From Elusimicrobiota bacterium (GTDB lineage: Bacteria > Elusimicrobiota > Elusimicrobia > UBA1565), in assembly GCA_041660925.1 (NCBI GenBank), contig JBAZVI010000003.1, positions 290,780-354,779 of the forward strand: 64,000 nt of DNA. Reading direction: 5' to 3'. This document shows, piece by piece, positions 25,210-34,709 of the stretch. The notes below the pieces were generated by a model. It made no database searches, was not told the DNA's origin, and saw only the letters and a list, made by a program, of their open reading frames with translations. Numbering within the stretch: position 1 is the stretch's first letter; each line of letters starts with the position of its first letter. A program made the translations under genes and the position numbers.

Positions 25210-27404
25210 GCTGGCGACTCGCGCTCGACGCCGGTCCCGCCGAGTGGGCGCTCGCCGCCGCCGCGTCCGGCGTCCTCCTCCTCGCCTGGCGCCTGCAGCG
25301 CGGCGTCCCGCGGGGCCCGCGTCTGCTGCGCGCGGCGGCCTTCGCTCTGCTCGCGCTCGTGCTCGCACGCCCCGTCCTCGAGTCGCTCGAGGAGCGCTCG
25401 GCGAAGCCGCGGCTCGCCGTGCTCGTCGACGCCGGCCCGAGCATGCAGTCCTCCGACGACCGCGGCGCCGCGCGCCTGACCCGCGCCGCGCGCTGGCTGC
25501 GCGAGCGGCGCGGCGCGCTCGAGCGCCGCTTCGAGGTCTCCCTCTACGCCGCGGCCGGCGGCGCGCGCCGCCTCTCCTTCGACGAGCTCGAGTCCCTGCG
25601 CCCGGGCGCGGCGGGCCTCGACCCCTCCGCGGCGCTCGCCGACGTGCTCGACGCCGGGGCCCCGCCCTCGCGCGTGCTCCTGCTCTCCGACGGCGCCTTC
25701 GAGGACGGGCCCGCGCTCGCGCCCGCGCTCTCCCGCCTCGGCGCTCCCGTGGACGCGGCCGGGGTCGGGCCGAAGGCGCTTCGTCCGGCCCTCGCGCTCA
25801 CGGCGCTCGGCGCGCCGGACTTCGTCTTCCTGCACGGCCGCTTCCCGGTGAGCGCGACTCTCGAAGCCACCGCGCTCGCCGGCGCCCGCGTGCGCGCGCG
25901 GCTCGTGCGCGAGGGGCGGACGCTCGCGCAGAGCACATTCCTCGTCGAGAAGCCCTACGAGGTCCTGACCGCGAGCTTCACCGCCGAGGCCGTCGCTCTC
26001 GGCCGCATGGGCTGCCGTGTCGAGGCGGAGGCCGTGCTCCCCGGCCGCGCACCGCTCTCCGCGCGGCGCGAGGCGGGCGTCGAGGTCATCCGCCAGAAGT
26101 ACCGCATCATGTACCTGGCCGGCCGTCCGAGCTTCGAGTACTCGCACCTGCGCGAGTACCTGAAGTCGGACCCCAACCACGAGCTCGTCTCCTTCGTCAT
26201 CCTGCGCAACCCCGAGAACGTGAGCCCGGTCGCGGACAACGAGCTCTCGCTGATCCCCTTCCCCGCGCAGGAGATCTTCGTCCAGAACCTCTCGCAGTTC
26301 GACCTCTTCATCCTCCACGACTTCGACTACACGCGCTTCGCCCTGCCGCAGGCCTACCTCCAGAACCTCAAGCGCTTCGTCTCCGAGGGAGGGGCCCTCC
26401 TTCTCATCGGCGGCTCCAACGCCTTCACGAAAGCGGGCTACCACGGGACCCCGCTCGAGGAGACCCTGCCCGTCACCCTCTCTCCCGAGACCGACGACCA
26501 CCGCGAGGGCGCGTTCTCCCCCGTCGCCGTCCGGCCCGAGCACCCGCTCCTGAACATCGGCGAGAGCGCGGCGGCGAGCGCGGAGCTCTGGAAGGGCGTC
26601 GCGCCCCTCGAGGGCTGGACCCGCCTGGCCTCCGTGCGCCCCGGCTCGACGGTGCTGCTGCGCCATCCCACGGAGAAGACCGCCGCGGGCGAGCCGCTGC
26701 CCGTGCTGGCGCTGCGCGAGTTCGGCAAGGGGAAGGTGATGCTGCTGACCAGCGGTTCGACCTGGCGCTGGAAGCTCGGGGGCGGAAGGGACTGGCGGCT
26801 CTCCTCGTTCTATCCGCGCTTCTGGAACCGCGCGGTCGAGTACCTGACCGGGAGCCTCGACCTGAAGAAGGTGAAGTTCTCCCCCCTGCCCGAGCGCATG
26901 CCCTCCCGCGAGCCGGCCGTCGTGACCCTGCGCGTCTTCGACGAGCACTTCCGCCCGCTGCCCGGAGCGGAGGTCGACCTGCGAGCGCTCTGGACGCGTC
27001 CGGACGGGACCCAGAAGCCCGCCCCCTTCTACGAGCGCGAGCCGGGCCTCTATCAGTTCGAGCTCTCCGACCTCGCCGAGGGCCGCCACCGCCTGCGCGC
27101 CTGGGCGCGCCGGCGCGGCGAGGCCTGGGGCGAGGACGAGACCTCGTTCTTGTGGGAGCCCCCGAGGGGCGACGCCCCGCTCGACCGCCGGCGCCTGAAG
27201 GCGCTCGCCGAGCAATCGGGCGGGCGCTACTGCGACCTCGACCGCCTCGAGCCCGACGCCTTCTACGGGGAGGCGCGCGAGGCGCCGCGCGCGCGCGCCG
27301 TGCTCGGCCGCCGGGCGCTGTGGGCGTCCCCGCTCTGGCTGTGGGCGCTCTGCGCGGTCCTGCTCGCCGAGTGGACGCTGCGCCGGCGGGGAGGGCTCCT
27401 GTGA
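25206..27404 (+). CDS. Membrane protein with degenerate vWA and glutamine-amidotransferase-like domains
   Basis: A 732-residue protein starting at GTG within the preceding stop (GTGA). Two N-terminal helices (about 10-28, 40-57) precede a vWA-like stretch 'LAVLVDAGPSM', where the MIDAS D-x-S-x-S is altered to D-A-G-P-S, so metal binding may be lost. A GATase1-like part follows, with 'FEYSHLREYLKSDPNHELV' and 'GGALLLIGGSNAFTKAGYHG', then 'TPLEETLPV'; I see no catalytic Cys. A C-terminal helix (about 710-728) re-enters the membrane. It probably forms a membrane complex with the BatA-like and DUF4159 proteins. Confidence 0.8.
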   Translation: MSWRLALDAGPAEWALAAAASGVLLLAWRLQRGVPRGPRLLRAAAFALLALVLARPVLESLEERSAKPRLAVLVDAGPSMQSSDDRGAARLTRAARWLRERRGALERRFEVSLYAAAGGARRLSFDELESLRPGAAGLDPSAALADVLDAGAPPSRVLLLSDGAFEDGPALAPALSRLGAPVDAAGVGPKALRPALALTALGAPDFVFLHGRFPVSATLEATALAGARVRARLVREGRTLAQSTFLVEKPYEVLTASFTAEAVALGRMGCRVEAEAVLPGRAPLSARREAGVEVIRQKYRIMYLAGRPSFEYSHLREYLKSDPNHELVSFVILRNPENVSPVADNELSLIPFPAQEIFVQNLSQFDLFILHDFDYTRFALPQAYLQNLKRFVSEGGALLLIGGSNAFTKAGYHGTPLEETLPVTLSPETDDHREGAFSPVAVRPEHPLLNIGESAAASAELWKGVAPLEGWTRLASVRPGSTVLLRHPTEKTAAGEPLPVLALREFGKGKVMLLTSGSTWRWKLGGGRDWRLSSFYPRFWNRAVEYLTGSLDLKKVKFSPLPERMPSREPAVVTLRVFDEHFRPLPGAEVDLRALWTRPDGTQKPAPFYEREPGLYQFELSDLAEGRHRLRAWARRRGEAWGEDETSFLWEPPRGDAPLDRRRLKALAEQSGGRYCDLDRLEPDAFYGEAREAPRARAVLGRRALWASPLWLWALCAVLLAEWTLRRRGGLL

Positions 27405-29485
27405 ACGGGCGCCGCCCCCTCGTCGCGGCCGCCGTCTTCCTCGCGCACGGCGCGCTCGGGGTCCTCTCCCTCGCTCCCGGCGTGGGCTTCGGCGATTCCG
27501 GAGAGCTCGTCGCCTCCGCCGCGACGCTCGGCGTCGCGCACGCGCCCGGCTATCCGCTCCACTCCCTCGGCGCCCATCTGGTGGGGACGCTGGTCCCGCT
27601 GGCGGGCTGGGCGTGGAGGACCAACCTCTTCTCGGCGCTCTGCGCGGCCGGCGCCGCCGCCGTCCTCGTCGACGCCCTTCTCCTCCTCGGGCTCGGCCTC
27701 GTCCCGGCGCTCGTGGGGGCGCTCTCGCTGACGCTCTCCCCCCCCTGGCTGCGGAGCGCTCTCGGGGCCGAGGTCTTCTCCCTGCACTGGCTCCTCGCCG
27801 CGGCCTGCGTCTGGACCCTCTGCCGCTTCCGCGAGCGCGCCTTCGACGAGAGGCCGATGGCCCTGCTCGGGCTCCTGCTCGGGCTCGGCGGCGCGAACCA
27901 CCAGACCCTCGCCCTCGCCGTCCCCGCGCTGCTCGCCGCGGCCTGGACCTGGGCGCGCCCCGCTCCCGTGCGGGCCTGGCGCGGCCTCGCGTTCCTGACG
28001 GGCTTTGCGCTTCTCGGGCTGGCGGCGTACGCCTATCTCCCGCTGCGCGCGCGCGCCTCTCCGCCGCTCGACTGGGGACATCCCGTCGACCTCCCGCGCT
28101 TCCTCCACGTCCTCCTGCGCCGGGACTACGGCTCCTTCGCCCTGACGGTGGAGGGGGCGCAGGGAGGCCGCCTCGGCGGGGCCGCGGCCCAGCTGGGGCG
28201 CTGGCTCGGCGAGGCCGTCCGGGGTTTCGGCCCGGGAGGGCTCCTGCTCGCCCTGCTCGGCGGCTGGGCCCTCTCCCGCGCGAAGGAGCGCCGCCCGGAG
28301 CTCCTGCTCGCCGGTCTCCTCGCGCTTTTCTGCGGCCCGGGCTTCCTCATCCTCGGGAACCCGCCCTTCGACGCGCTGACGACGGGCGCGCTCGAACGCT
28401 TCCAGCCGCTCTCCTGGCTCGCTCTGGCGCTGCTGGCCGCTCGCGGGACGGAGCTCCTCGGCGCGCGGCTGCCGTCCGCCGCGCTGACGGCGCTGCTCCT
28501 GCTGCCCTGCGGCCGCGCGTTCGCCGCCGCCGGGGGCTGGAGCGGGCGCGGCGACTACGCGGCGCACGACTACGGGCGGAACCTCCTGCGCTCCCTGCCG
28601 CGCCGCGCCGCCCTCTTCATGGACGGCGGCGACGACACCTTCTACACCCTCGCCGCCGCGGTCTACGGCGAGGGCCTGCGCGGAGACCTCGCGCTCCACG
28701 ACCGCGGAGGCCTCGTCTTCCGCGGCGCCTACGGCCCGGACTTCCGCCGGCTCCCCCGCGCGCAGAAGGAGCGGCGCCGCGTCGAGGTCGAGGAACGGAT
28801 GGCCCTCGAGCGGCCCGTCTTCTATTCGACGCTGCGCGACGAGATCGTGCCCGGCCGCGCGCTCGCGCTCGCCGGGATCCTGCGGCGGCTCGAGCCTTCC
28901 GGGAGCGCGGCTTTCGAGACCCCGCAGGGCCCCGCGCTCTGGGAAGCCTACGCCCTCCGCTTCGACGAAGCGAAGGCGCGCGCGCACTATCGCTACCGCG
29001 CGCTCGTGCCCCTCTACCCGCTCATGGAGGCCTCCGCTTTCGCCGCGCGCGGCCGCCGCCCCGAGGCGCTCCTCCTGCTGCGCTCGGCGCTGCGTCTGGG
29101 CCCCGATGTCCTCTGGCTGGGACCGTCGGTCTCGCGCGCCGCGCAGTGGGCGGGCTGGCTCGCCGGAGAGGCGGGCGACTGGCCGGCCGCCGAGCGCGCC
29201 TATCGGCTCGCGCTCGACGCCGCGCCCGGGGACGGGGAGGCCGGCGCGAACCTCGCCGTCGCCTTCGAGAAGCAGGGGCGCTTCGAGGACGCCGAGCGCG
29301 CGTACCGCGAGGCCGTCGCGAAGACGCCGACCCCCGCGGCATGGCATAATCTGGCCGCGCTCTACTGGGGCCGGGGCCGCTGGGCCGAGAGCGCAGACGC
29401 CTTCGAGCGCGCGCTCGCGCTCGACCCCGGCGACGCGAAGCTGCGGGCCTGGCGCGACGAGGCCGTGCGGAGGAGCCGACGATGA
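27401..29485 (+). CDS. DUF2723 multi-pass glycosyltransferase-like protein with TPR tail (copy 1)
   Basis: A 694-residue protein starting at GTG. About ten membrane helices (1-390) carry the DUF2723 signature 'GDSGELVASAATLGVAHAPGYPLHS' in the first extracytoplasmic loop. The acidic pair there corresponds to the catalytic site of GT-C protein O-mannosyltransferase-like enzymes, which move sugars from lipid carriers to exported proteins. The C-terminal 150 residues form TPR repeats ('WPAAERAYRLALDAAPGDGEAGANLAVAFEK'), perhaps binding acceptor proteins. It is followed directly by a second DUF2723 gene, overlapping by 4 bp. Donor and acceptor are unknown. Confidence 0.88.
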   Translation: MNGRRPLVAAAVFLAHGALGVLSLAPGVGFGDSGELVASAATLGVAHAPGYPLHSLGAHLVGTLVPLAGWAWRTNLFSALCAAGAAAVLVDALLLLGLGLVPALVGALSLTLSPPWLRSALGAEVFSLHWLLAAACVWTLCRFRERAFDERPMALLGLLLGLGGANHQTLALAVPALLAAAWTWARPAPVRAWRGLAFLTGFALLGLAAYAYLPLRARASPPLDWGHPVDLPRFLHVLLRRDYGSFALTVEGAQGGRLGGAAAQLGRWLGEAVRGFGPGGLLLALLGGWALSRAKERRPELLLAGLLALFCGPGFLILGNPPFDALTTGALERFQPLSWLALALLAARGTELLGARLPSAALTALLLLPCGRAFAAAGGWSGRGDYAAHDYGRNLLRSLPRRAALFMDGGDDTFYTLAAAVYGEGLRGDLALHDRGGLVFRGAYGPDFRRLPRAQKERRRVEVEERMALERPVFYSTLRDEIVPGRALALAGILRRLEPSGSAAFETPQGPALWEAYALRFDEAKARAHYRYRALVPLYPLMEASAFAARGRRPEALLLLRSALRLGPDVLWLGPSVSRAAQWAGWLAGEAGDWPAAERAYRLALDAAPGDGEAGANLAVAFEKQGRFEDAERAYREAVAKTPTPAAWHNLAALYWGRGRWAESADAFERALALDPGDAKLRAWRDEAVRRSRR

Positions 29486-31659
29486 GCTGGGCCGATCTTA
29501 CTCGGCAGGAGAACCGCCGCACTGCCGCGGCGGCGGTCTTCCTGCTCTCCTTCGGGCTCTATCTCTGGACGATGCCGCCCACGCTCGCGCCCTACCGCGA
29601 CGCGGGCGAGATGAGCGCGAGCACCTGGACGCTCGGCGTCTCCCATCCTCCCAGCTATCCCGTCTACGTGATGTCCGGACGCCTCGCCGGTCTCCTTCCC
29701 GCCGGCACTCACGCCTACCGCCTCAACCTTCTCTCGGCGCTCGCCGGCGCCGGCGCCCTCGCCCTGCTCTGGCTCGCGCTGGCCGGGACCTGCGGCCCTG
29801 CGGGCGCCTTCGCCGCCGTACTCCTCCTCGCGACGAACCCGACCTTCTGGAACGTCTGCGGCGTCCAGGAGATGTATTCGCTCACGCTTCTCTTCGCCGC
29901 GGGCCTGCTCTTCCTCGCGCTCGCGCAGAGCCGGGAGCGCTCGCCGCGCCGGCTGAGCGCCTTCTTCCTTCTTTACGGGCTCGCGCTCGGCAACCGCACG
30001 GACCTCCTGCTCTGGGCGCCCGGGCTCTTCCTCCTCGCCGTCCCGCCGCCCGCTCCGGCCGGTCCCGGGCCGCGCGCCTTCCTGCGCGCCCTGAGGCCGT
30101 ACCTCCCCGCCCTTGCGGCGGGCGTCGTCGGGCTCGCGGTCTACCTCTATCTGCCCCTGCGCTCTCTGCGCGGGCCCTGGCTCGACTGGAACCATCCGGC
30201 CACGCTCTACAATCTGGTCGGCTCGCTCACCCGCCGCGGCTACGGCGGGACCCTCGACCTGCTCTCGAAGAACTACGCGGCGGGCGCGAACTTCCTGCCC
30301 AACTTGAAGGTCTACGCGCTCCACCTCTGGGAGGCCTTCGGCCCGCTCGGACTCCTCCTCGTCGTCCTCGGAGCCGGGGCTTTAGGCCGCGCCCCTCGTC
30401 GGGGCGCGGCCTACGCCTTGCTTTACCTGCTCAGCGGGCCGCTCTTCCTCTTCCTCGCCAACATGCCGCCCAACCCCCACGCGCTCGCCATCGTCGAGCC
30501 GCACTACCTGCTCTCGGACCTCGTCCTCGCGGCCGTGCTGGCCGAAGCGGTGCCCGGGCTCGCGGCGGGGGCCGTCGGCGCGAGGCCGGTCCTCCGGGTG
30601 CTCCTCCTCTGCGCGCTCGCCCTTCAGCCCTGGCTCATGGGCCGCTGGGCCCGCCTCGACCGCCGCTGGAACCTCCTCGACCGCGACTACGCGCTCAACG
30701 TGCTGCGCTCGGCGCCGAAGGACGCGGTCGTCGTCGCGAAGAAGGACGTGCAGTTCTTCAGTCTCTGGCATTACCAGCGCGTCGAGGGTCTGCGGCCCGA
30801 CGTGCGCATCGTCGGGCAGGGCCTCGCGCACAGCGCCTGGCTCCAGCGCTCGCCCGCCGTCCGCTATCCGAAGCCGCTGCTCCTCGGCCCGCTGCGCAGC
30901 ACCGAGGAGTTCCGGGGCTTCGTCCGCGCCAACGAGGGGCCCGTCTTCGCCACCACCGACGTGGACTTCCCTCCCGGCCTCGAGATCGGCGCCCCGAGGG
31001 GGCTGCTCCTCCCGCTCTCCGAGAAGGGAGTGCCCTCCGCGGCGCCCTGGGAGTTCCTCGTGCGCCGAGGGGACTACCGCTACGACCAGCGCCCCGACTT
31101 CTTCACCGCCGACCTCGTCGAGGCCCACGCCGTCGCCCTCCAGCGGCTCGGGGCCGCCTTCATGGAGAAGGGCCGCGACGCCGAGGCCCGCCGGGCCCTG
31201 CTGGCCGCCTGGGCGATGAAGTGGCTGCTCGCCGACGCGCCGGTCTACCTCGGCTTCATGGCCAGCCGCGCCGGCGATTGGGCCTCGGGCGCCCGGTACT
31301 ACGGGCTCGCCGAAGGCGTGCACGACGCCATGCTCGGGCTCACCGAGGAGTACCGGTCGCTGCCCGACGTGAAGGACGGGGTGCGCCTCGCCGCTTCCGA
31401 CGCCCTCGTCAACCTGGGCGTCGCGCAGGAGAAGATCGGCCGCCGCGAGGACGCCGAGAGGAGCTACGCCAAGGCGCTCGCGCTGAACCCGCGCATGGTC
31501 AAGGCCCGCTACAACCTCGCCGTGCTCTACTGGAACCGCGATTGGCCCCGCGTCGTCTCCGAGCTCCAGGAGGCCCTGCGCGTCGAGCCCGGCTACGAGG
31601 AAGCCCGCCGCTACCTTCCCGCGGCCCTCGCCGCCCTCGAGAAGTCCCGCCCGCGTTAG
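29482..31659 (+). CDS. DUF2723 multi-pass glycosyltransferase-like protein with TPR tail (copy 2)
   Basis: A 725-residue paralog of the gene before. The first-loop motif is 'RDAGEMSASTWTLGVSHPPSYPV', and the helices and 'YLYLPLRS' segment match the family. C-terminal TPRs ('RREDAERSYAKALALNPRMVKARYNL') occupy about 630-720. Residues 301-311 lie between membrane helices and are encoded by a perfect 13-bp inverted repeat (30383-30413). Last gene of the moxR operon; dxr follows after an 84-bp gap with its own -10 box. Confidence 0.88.
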   Translation: MSWADLTRQENRRTAAAAVFLLSFGLYLWTMPPTLAPYRDAGEMSASTWTLGVSHPPSYPVYVMSGRLAGLLPAGTHAYRLNLLSALAGAGALALLWLALAGTCGPAGAFAAVLLLATNPTFWNVCGVQEMYSLTLLFAAGLLFLALAQSRERSPRRLSAFFLLYGLALGNRTDLLLWAPGLFLLAVPPPAPAGPGPRAFLRALRPYLPALAAGVVGLAVYLYLPLRSLRGPWLDWNHPATLYNLVGSLTRRGYGGTLDLLSKNYAAGANFLPNLKVYALHLWEAFGPLGLLLVVLGAGALGRAPRRGAAYALLYLLSGPLFLFLANMPPNPHALAIVEPHYLLSDLVLAAVLAEAVPGLAAGAVGARPVLRVLLLCALALQPWLMGRWARLDRRWNLLDRDYALNVLRSAPKDAVVVAKKDVQFFSLWHYQRVEGLRPDVRIVGQGLAHSAWLQRSPAVRYPKPLLLGPLRSTEEFRGFVRANEGPVFATTDVDFPPGLEIGAPRGLLLPLSEKGVPSAAPWEFLVRRGDYRYDQRPDFFTADLVEAHAVALQRLGAAFMEKGRDAEARRALLAAWAMKWLLADAPVYLGFMASRAGDWASGARYYGLAEGVHDAMLGLTEEYRSLPDVKDGVRLAASDALVNLGVAQEKIGRREDAERSYAKALALNPRMVKARYNLAVLYWNRDWPRVVSELQEALRVEPGYEEARRYLPAALAALEKSRPR
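30383..30413. repeat. In-frame 13-bp perfect palindrome inside DUF2723 copy 2
   Basis: TAGGCCGCGCCCC (30383-30395), loop TCGTC, exact complement (30401-30413). Codes for an Arg/Gly/Ala loop between membrane helices. Confidence 0.88.
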
Positions 31660-31731
31660 GCCTTCGCTCCGCCGAGGGGCCCATCCGGCGACCGGGTCCG
31701 ATGCCGTCGACGGTCCCCCCGCCGAAAACGA

Positions 31732-31737
31732 TATAAT
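31732..31737 (+). promoter_or_regulatory. -10 box of dxr
   Basis: A perfect TATAAT ending 6 nt before the dxr ATG. The GAGGGC between them could also act as a ribosome site on a longer transcript, so leaderless initiation is likely but not certain here. Confidence 0.5.
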
Positions 31738-31743
31738 GAGGGC

Positions 31744-32904
31744 ATGAAACAGCTCTCCATCATCGGTTCCGCCGGCTCCATCGGCACGCAGACCCTCGAC
31801 GTCGTCCGCCAGTTCCCCGACAAGTTCAAGGTCGCGGGCCTCGCCTCCTTCAACGAGGTCGAGCTCGTCGCCCGGCAGGCCGCCGAGTTCAAGCCCAAGG
31901 CCGTCGCCCTCGCCGACAAGGCCGCCGCCGAGAAGCTGCGCTCCCTGGTCCCCCCCGGCGTCGAGGTGTACGGCGGGCCCGACGCGGCCTCCCGCATCGC
32001 GACGCTCCCCGAGGCGGACACCGTCGTCACCGCCGTCGTGGGCGCCGTCGGCATCGGCCCGACCCTCGAGGCCGTCGCCATGGGCAAGAACATCGCGCTG
32101 GCCAACAAGGAGACCCTCGTCGCCGCCGGCGAGCTCGTCATGCCCGCCGTGCGCAAGGCCGGGGTGACGCTCATGCCCATCGACTCCGAGCACTCGGCCC
32201 TCTTCCAGTGCCTCAACGGCGAGAAGCGCGCCGAGGTGCGCCGCCTCGTGCTGACCTGCTCCGGCGGCCCCTTCCGCGGCCGGCGCCTCGACGACCTCAT
32301 CAACATCTCGGCCGAGCAGGCGCTCGGGCACCCGACCTGGAACATGGGCGCGAAGATCACCATCGATTCCTCGACCCTCATGAACAAGGGCCTCGAGGTC
32401 ATCGAGGCCATGTGGCTCTACGACATGCCCGTCGACCGCGTCGACGTCGTCGTGCACCCGCAGAGCATCATCCACTCCATGGTGGAGTTCGTCGACGGCA
32501 ACATCATGGCCCAGCTCGGCTGCCACGACATGCGCCTGCCCATCCAGTACGCGCTCGGCTACCCCGAGCGGCTCGAGAACGAGCGCCTGCGCCTGGACTT
32601 CGAGAAGGTCGCGAAGCTGACCTTCGAGCGGCCCGACAAGGAGACCTTCCGCTGCCTCCAGCTCGCCTACGACGCCGCCCACGCGGGAGGCACCCTCCCC
32701 GCCGTCATGAACGCCTCCAACGAGGTCGTCGTCGGCGCCTTCCTCCAGGGGAAGGCCGGCTACCTCGAGATCCCGAAGACCGTCGAGAAGGTCATGCGCA
32801 TGTGCGGCAGCACGCCCGCCCGGGACCTCGAGACCGTGCTCGGCGCCGACCGCGAGGCGCGCGCGAAGACCCGCGAGCTGCTCCGCCTGCCCGTCGCGGC
32901 CTAA
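31744..32904 (+). CDS. dxr: 1-deoxy-D-xylulose 5-phosphate reductoisomerase
   Basis: A 386-residue protein of standard length. It converts DXP to 2-C-methyl-D-erythritol 4-phosphate with NADPH, the committed step of the non-mevalonate isoprenoid pathway. Seen: the dinucleotide loop 'IIGSAGSIGTQTLDVV' (6-21), 'ANKETLV', the metal/substrate motif 'PIDSEHSALFQCL', 'TIDSSTLMNKGLEVIEA', 'VVVHPQSIIHSMVEF' and 'NASNEVVVGAFL'. All the usual active-site blocks are present. It follows the DUF2723 gene by 84 bp. Confidence 0.97.
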   Translation: MKQLSIIGSAGSIGTQTLDVVRQFPDKFKVAGLASFNEVELVARQAAEFKPKAVALADKAAAEKLRSLVPPGVEVYGGPDAASRIATLPEADTVVTAVVGAVGIGPTLEAVAMGKNIALANKETLVAAGELVMPAVRKAGVTLMPIDSEHSALFQCLNGEKRAEVRRLVLTCSGGPFRGRRLDDLINISAEQALGHPTWNMGAKITIDSSTLMNKGLEVIEAMWLYDMPVDRVDVVVHPQSIIHSMVEFVDGNIMAQLGCHDMRLPIQYALGYPERLENERLRLDFEKVAKLTFERPDKETFRCLQLAYDAAHAGGTLPAVMNASNEVVVGAFLQGKAGYLEIPKTVEKVMRMCGSTPARDLETVLGADREARAKTRELLRLPVAA

Positions 32905-32916
32905 GAGTCCCTCTAC

Positions 32917-33918
32917 GTGTCAGCCCGGATATCCCCGTTCTCCAGGACGCTGCTCGGCGGGATATCCGGGCTGTTCTTCCTGTCGTGCGCGGCGGCGCAT
33001 GCCGCCGCGGTCGTCGCCGACGCGGTGCTCGTGCCGGCATCCATCCCGACCGATCGGCCGGCTCATGACGAGCTCACCGCCGCGCTGAGGTCGCGGGCGG
33101 CGACCCTCGGGCTCAACGGCATTCCCTCTTCCGCAGGCGCGAGCGTCTCCCGCGCGCTCGTGCTCCTTCCGTCCGACCGCGCGCAGGCCGGGGTCGTGAG
33201 CTTCGAGCTCGAGGAGGGCCCGGACGCAGGCCCCCATCAGTGCGAGGCCCTCGGTCGCGGCGTGACGTCCCGCTCGGAGCGCGCCGGCTGGGTCCGCGGC
33301 GTCATCGCGGGGACGACGGTCTACTACGCGCCGATGACGGAGCCCGACGGGGCCAGCGTGCCCGGCGTCTACGACGCGGGGCTCATCTCTCCCGAGCGCT
33401 GCGAGGTCGAGCTGCTCAACTCTCCCGCGGACCTCGCGCACGACGCCGATACGAAAGCGCGCGTCGCGTCGAAGTCTTCGGGACGCAAGCCGTGCTACTC
33501 CGGCGTCTGGAAGCACTGGTACTCGAGGACGAACGCGGCCGTCCCCATCGACCTGCGCTGGTCCGAGACGGAGAACGGCTCGGAGCGGCCCGTCTTCGAA
33601 CGCCGACCCGAGGCCGCGAGCGCGGCGGCGAAGTCGCGCATGGCGAAGCAGCTTTCGCGCGACCCGCGCTACTACGTCGGCCCCTACGGCCGCTCCGGCT
33701 TCGCGCTCCATACCGACCGCTGGGAGGACCCCGAGCGGCTCAACGACCCGTCCTACGCCGGGAAGTACGAGTCCCGGGACTTCCGCTTCCGGGACACCAA
33801 CGGCTGCGTGAAGGTCCGCCCCGCCTGCCTCCTTCTCCTCGACGAGTTCGTCTCCGAGCAGGAGCGCCTGGGCCGCCGCGTGCAATTCGAGCTCCGCGAG
33901 ACCCCGCTGCTGGACTAG
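32917..33918 (+). CDS. Exported L,D-transpeptidase-like (YkuD-fold) protein
   Basis: A 333-residue protein starting at GTG 32917 with a signal peptide (to about 'AHAAA'). The C-terminal part resembles the YkuD catalytic core: 'GFALHTDRW' with His near 264 and 'DTNGCVKVRPACLLLLDEFV' with the nucleophile-type Cys near 297. This stands in for the usual H-x-G...S-H-G-C-x-R arrangement, with S-H replaced by T-N and R by V. It could cross-link peptidoglycan or anchor proteins to it. The start region (32922-32972) is a 14-bp inverted repeat, so initiation sits inside a hairpin. It has no good ribosome site and lies 12 bp after dxr. Confidence 0.7.
   Translation: MSARISPFSRTLLGGISGLFFLSCAAAHAAAVVADAVLVPASIPTDRPAHDELTAALRSRAATLGLNGIPSSAGASVSRALVLLPSDRAQAGVVSFELEEGPDAGPHQCEALGRGVTSRSERAGWVRGVIAGTTVYYAPMTEPDGASVPGVYDAGLISPERCEVELLNSPADLAHDADTKARVASKSSGRKPCYSGVWKHWYSRTNAAVPIDLRWSETENGSERPVFERRPEAASAAAKSRMAKQLSRDPRYYVGPYGRSGFALHTDRWEDPERLNDPSYAGKYESRDFRFRDTNGCVKVRPACLLLLDEFVSEQERLGRRVQFELRETPLLD
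32922..32972. repeat. 14-bp inverted repeat across the start of the transpeptidase-like gene
   Basis: AGCCCGGATATCCC (32922-32935) and its exact complement (32959-32972) flank 23 nt. The arms code for the first residues and the signal-peptide n-region. It could act as an attenuator or terminator after dxr. Confidence 0.88.
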
Positions 33919-33921
33919 CCC

Positions 33922-34332
33922 CTAACGGAATTCGGAGCGGATCGCTTCCGTCGAGAGGAGCCGGATGGCCCAGACGGTGAAGGCGAGGAAGGCGGCCGCG
34001 ACCGCGACGAGCACGGCCAGATCCACGCGGGAGACGGGGAAGATCCAGAAGGAGAGCAGGGCGGAGACGCAGACGTAGAGGTTCCAGCCGTTCCAGAGCA
34101 CGAGCAGGATGATGAAGACGTTGCGGGCCCACTCCCGCCGTCGGACGAGCTTGAAGGCCGCGAACAGCGTCAGGACCGAGACCAGGCGGTAGACCCAGAC
34201 GAGCGCCGCGTTCTCCGTCCACCCCGCCCCCGTCGTCAGCGCGTAAAGCGAAAGCCCCCCGGTCACCCACCCCATGAGGTCCACCGCCCAGTCCCGCTTC
34301 CCCGCCGGCCCGCCCGCGTCACCCGTACCCAT
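33922..34332 (-). CDS. Small four-helix membrane protein, unknown function
   Basis: A 136-residue protein with about four hydrophobic helices (near 20-38, 43-63, 70-92, 100-122) and a short polar N-terminus. I recognise no family. It converges on the transpeptidase-like gene with only 3 bp between stops and is preceded by a hairpin-rich spacer, so it is probably monocistronic. Confidence 0.65.
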   Translation of the reverse strand: MGTGDAGGPAGKRDWAVDLMGWVTGGLSLYALTTGAGWTENAALVWVYRLVSVLTLFAAFKLVRRREWARNVFIILLVLWNGWNLYVCVSALLSFWIFPVSRVDLAVLVAVAAAFLAFTVWAIRLLSTEAIRSEFR

Positions 34333-34630
34333 GCCGACAATCTTAGCATGCGGCGTTTATAAAAGAACTTCCTTGTTCCCCTATCCGTCGGCTACGCGCA
34401 GGTCGTTCTCCACTCGCGTTGTCCCTGCGGCGCTAAGGCCCGCCGCAGGGGCGGCGCGCCGGTAGCGACTGCTCGCGCCGCCTACTGGGAACAGTGCGAC
34501 GGGGCTGGAACCTGGCTCCGATAGGGGATACCTTCGACTCGACTTCAAGGTCGGCCGCGTTTATCGGGGTGGACTCGACGAGGGGATGGCGGAAGGCGAG
34601 AGGAGGATGGCGGGGTTTCCTCTGCGACGA

Positions 34631-34676
34631 GGCCCCCCACCCTGCCCTCCCCGCGGGGGAGGACAGTGGGGAAGGG
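34631..34676. repeat. Dispersed palindromic repeat, copy C
   Basis: CCCCCCACCCTGCCCTCCCC followed by GGGGGAGGACAGTGGGG: the same plan as copies A, B and D, with a longer loop and more mismatches. Confidence 0.5.
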
Positions 34677-34709
34677 TATGTGGCGCGCGCAGTAGCGGAA
34701 GGAAGTCGA

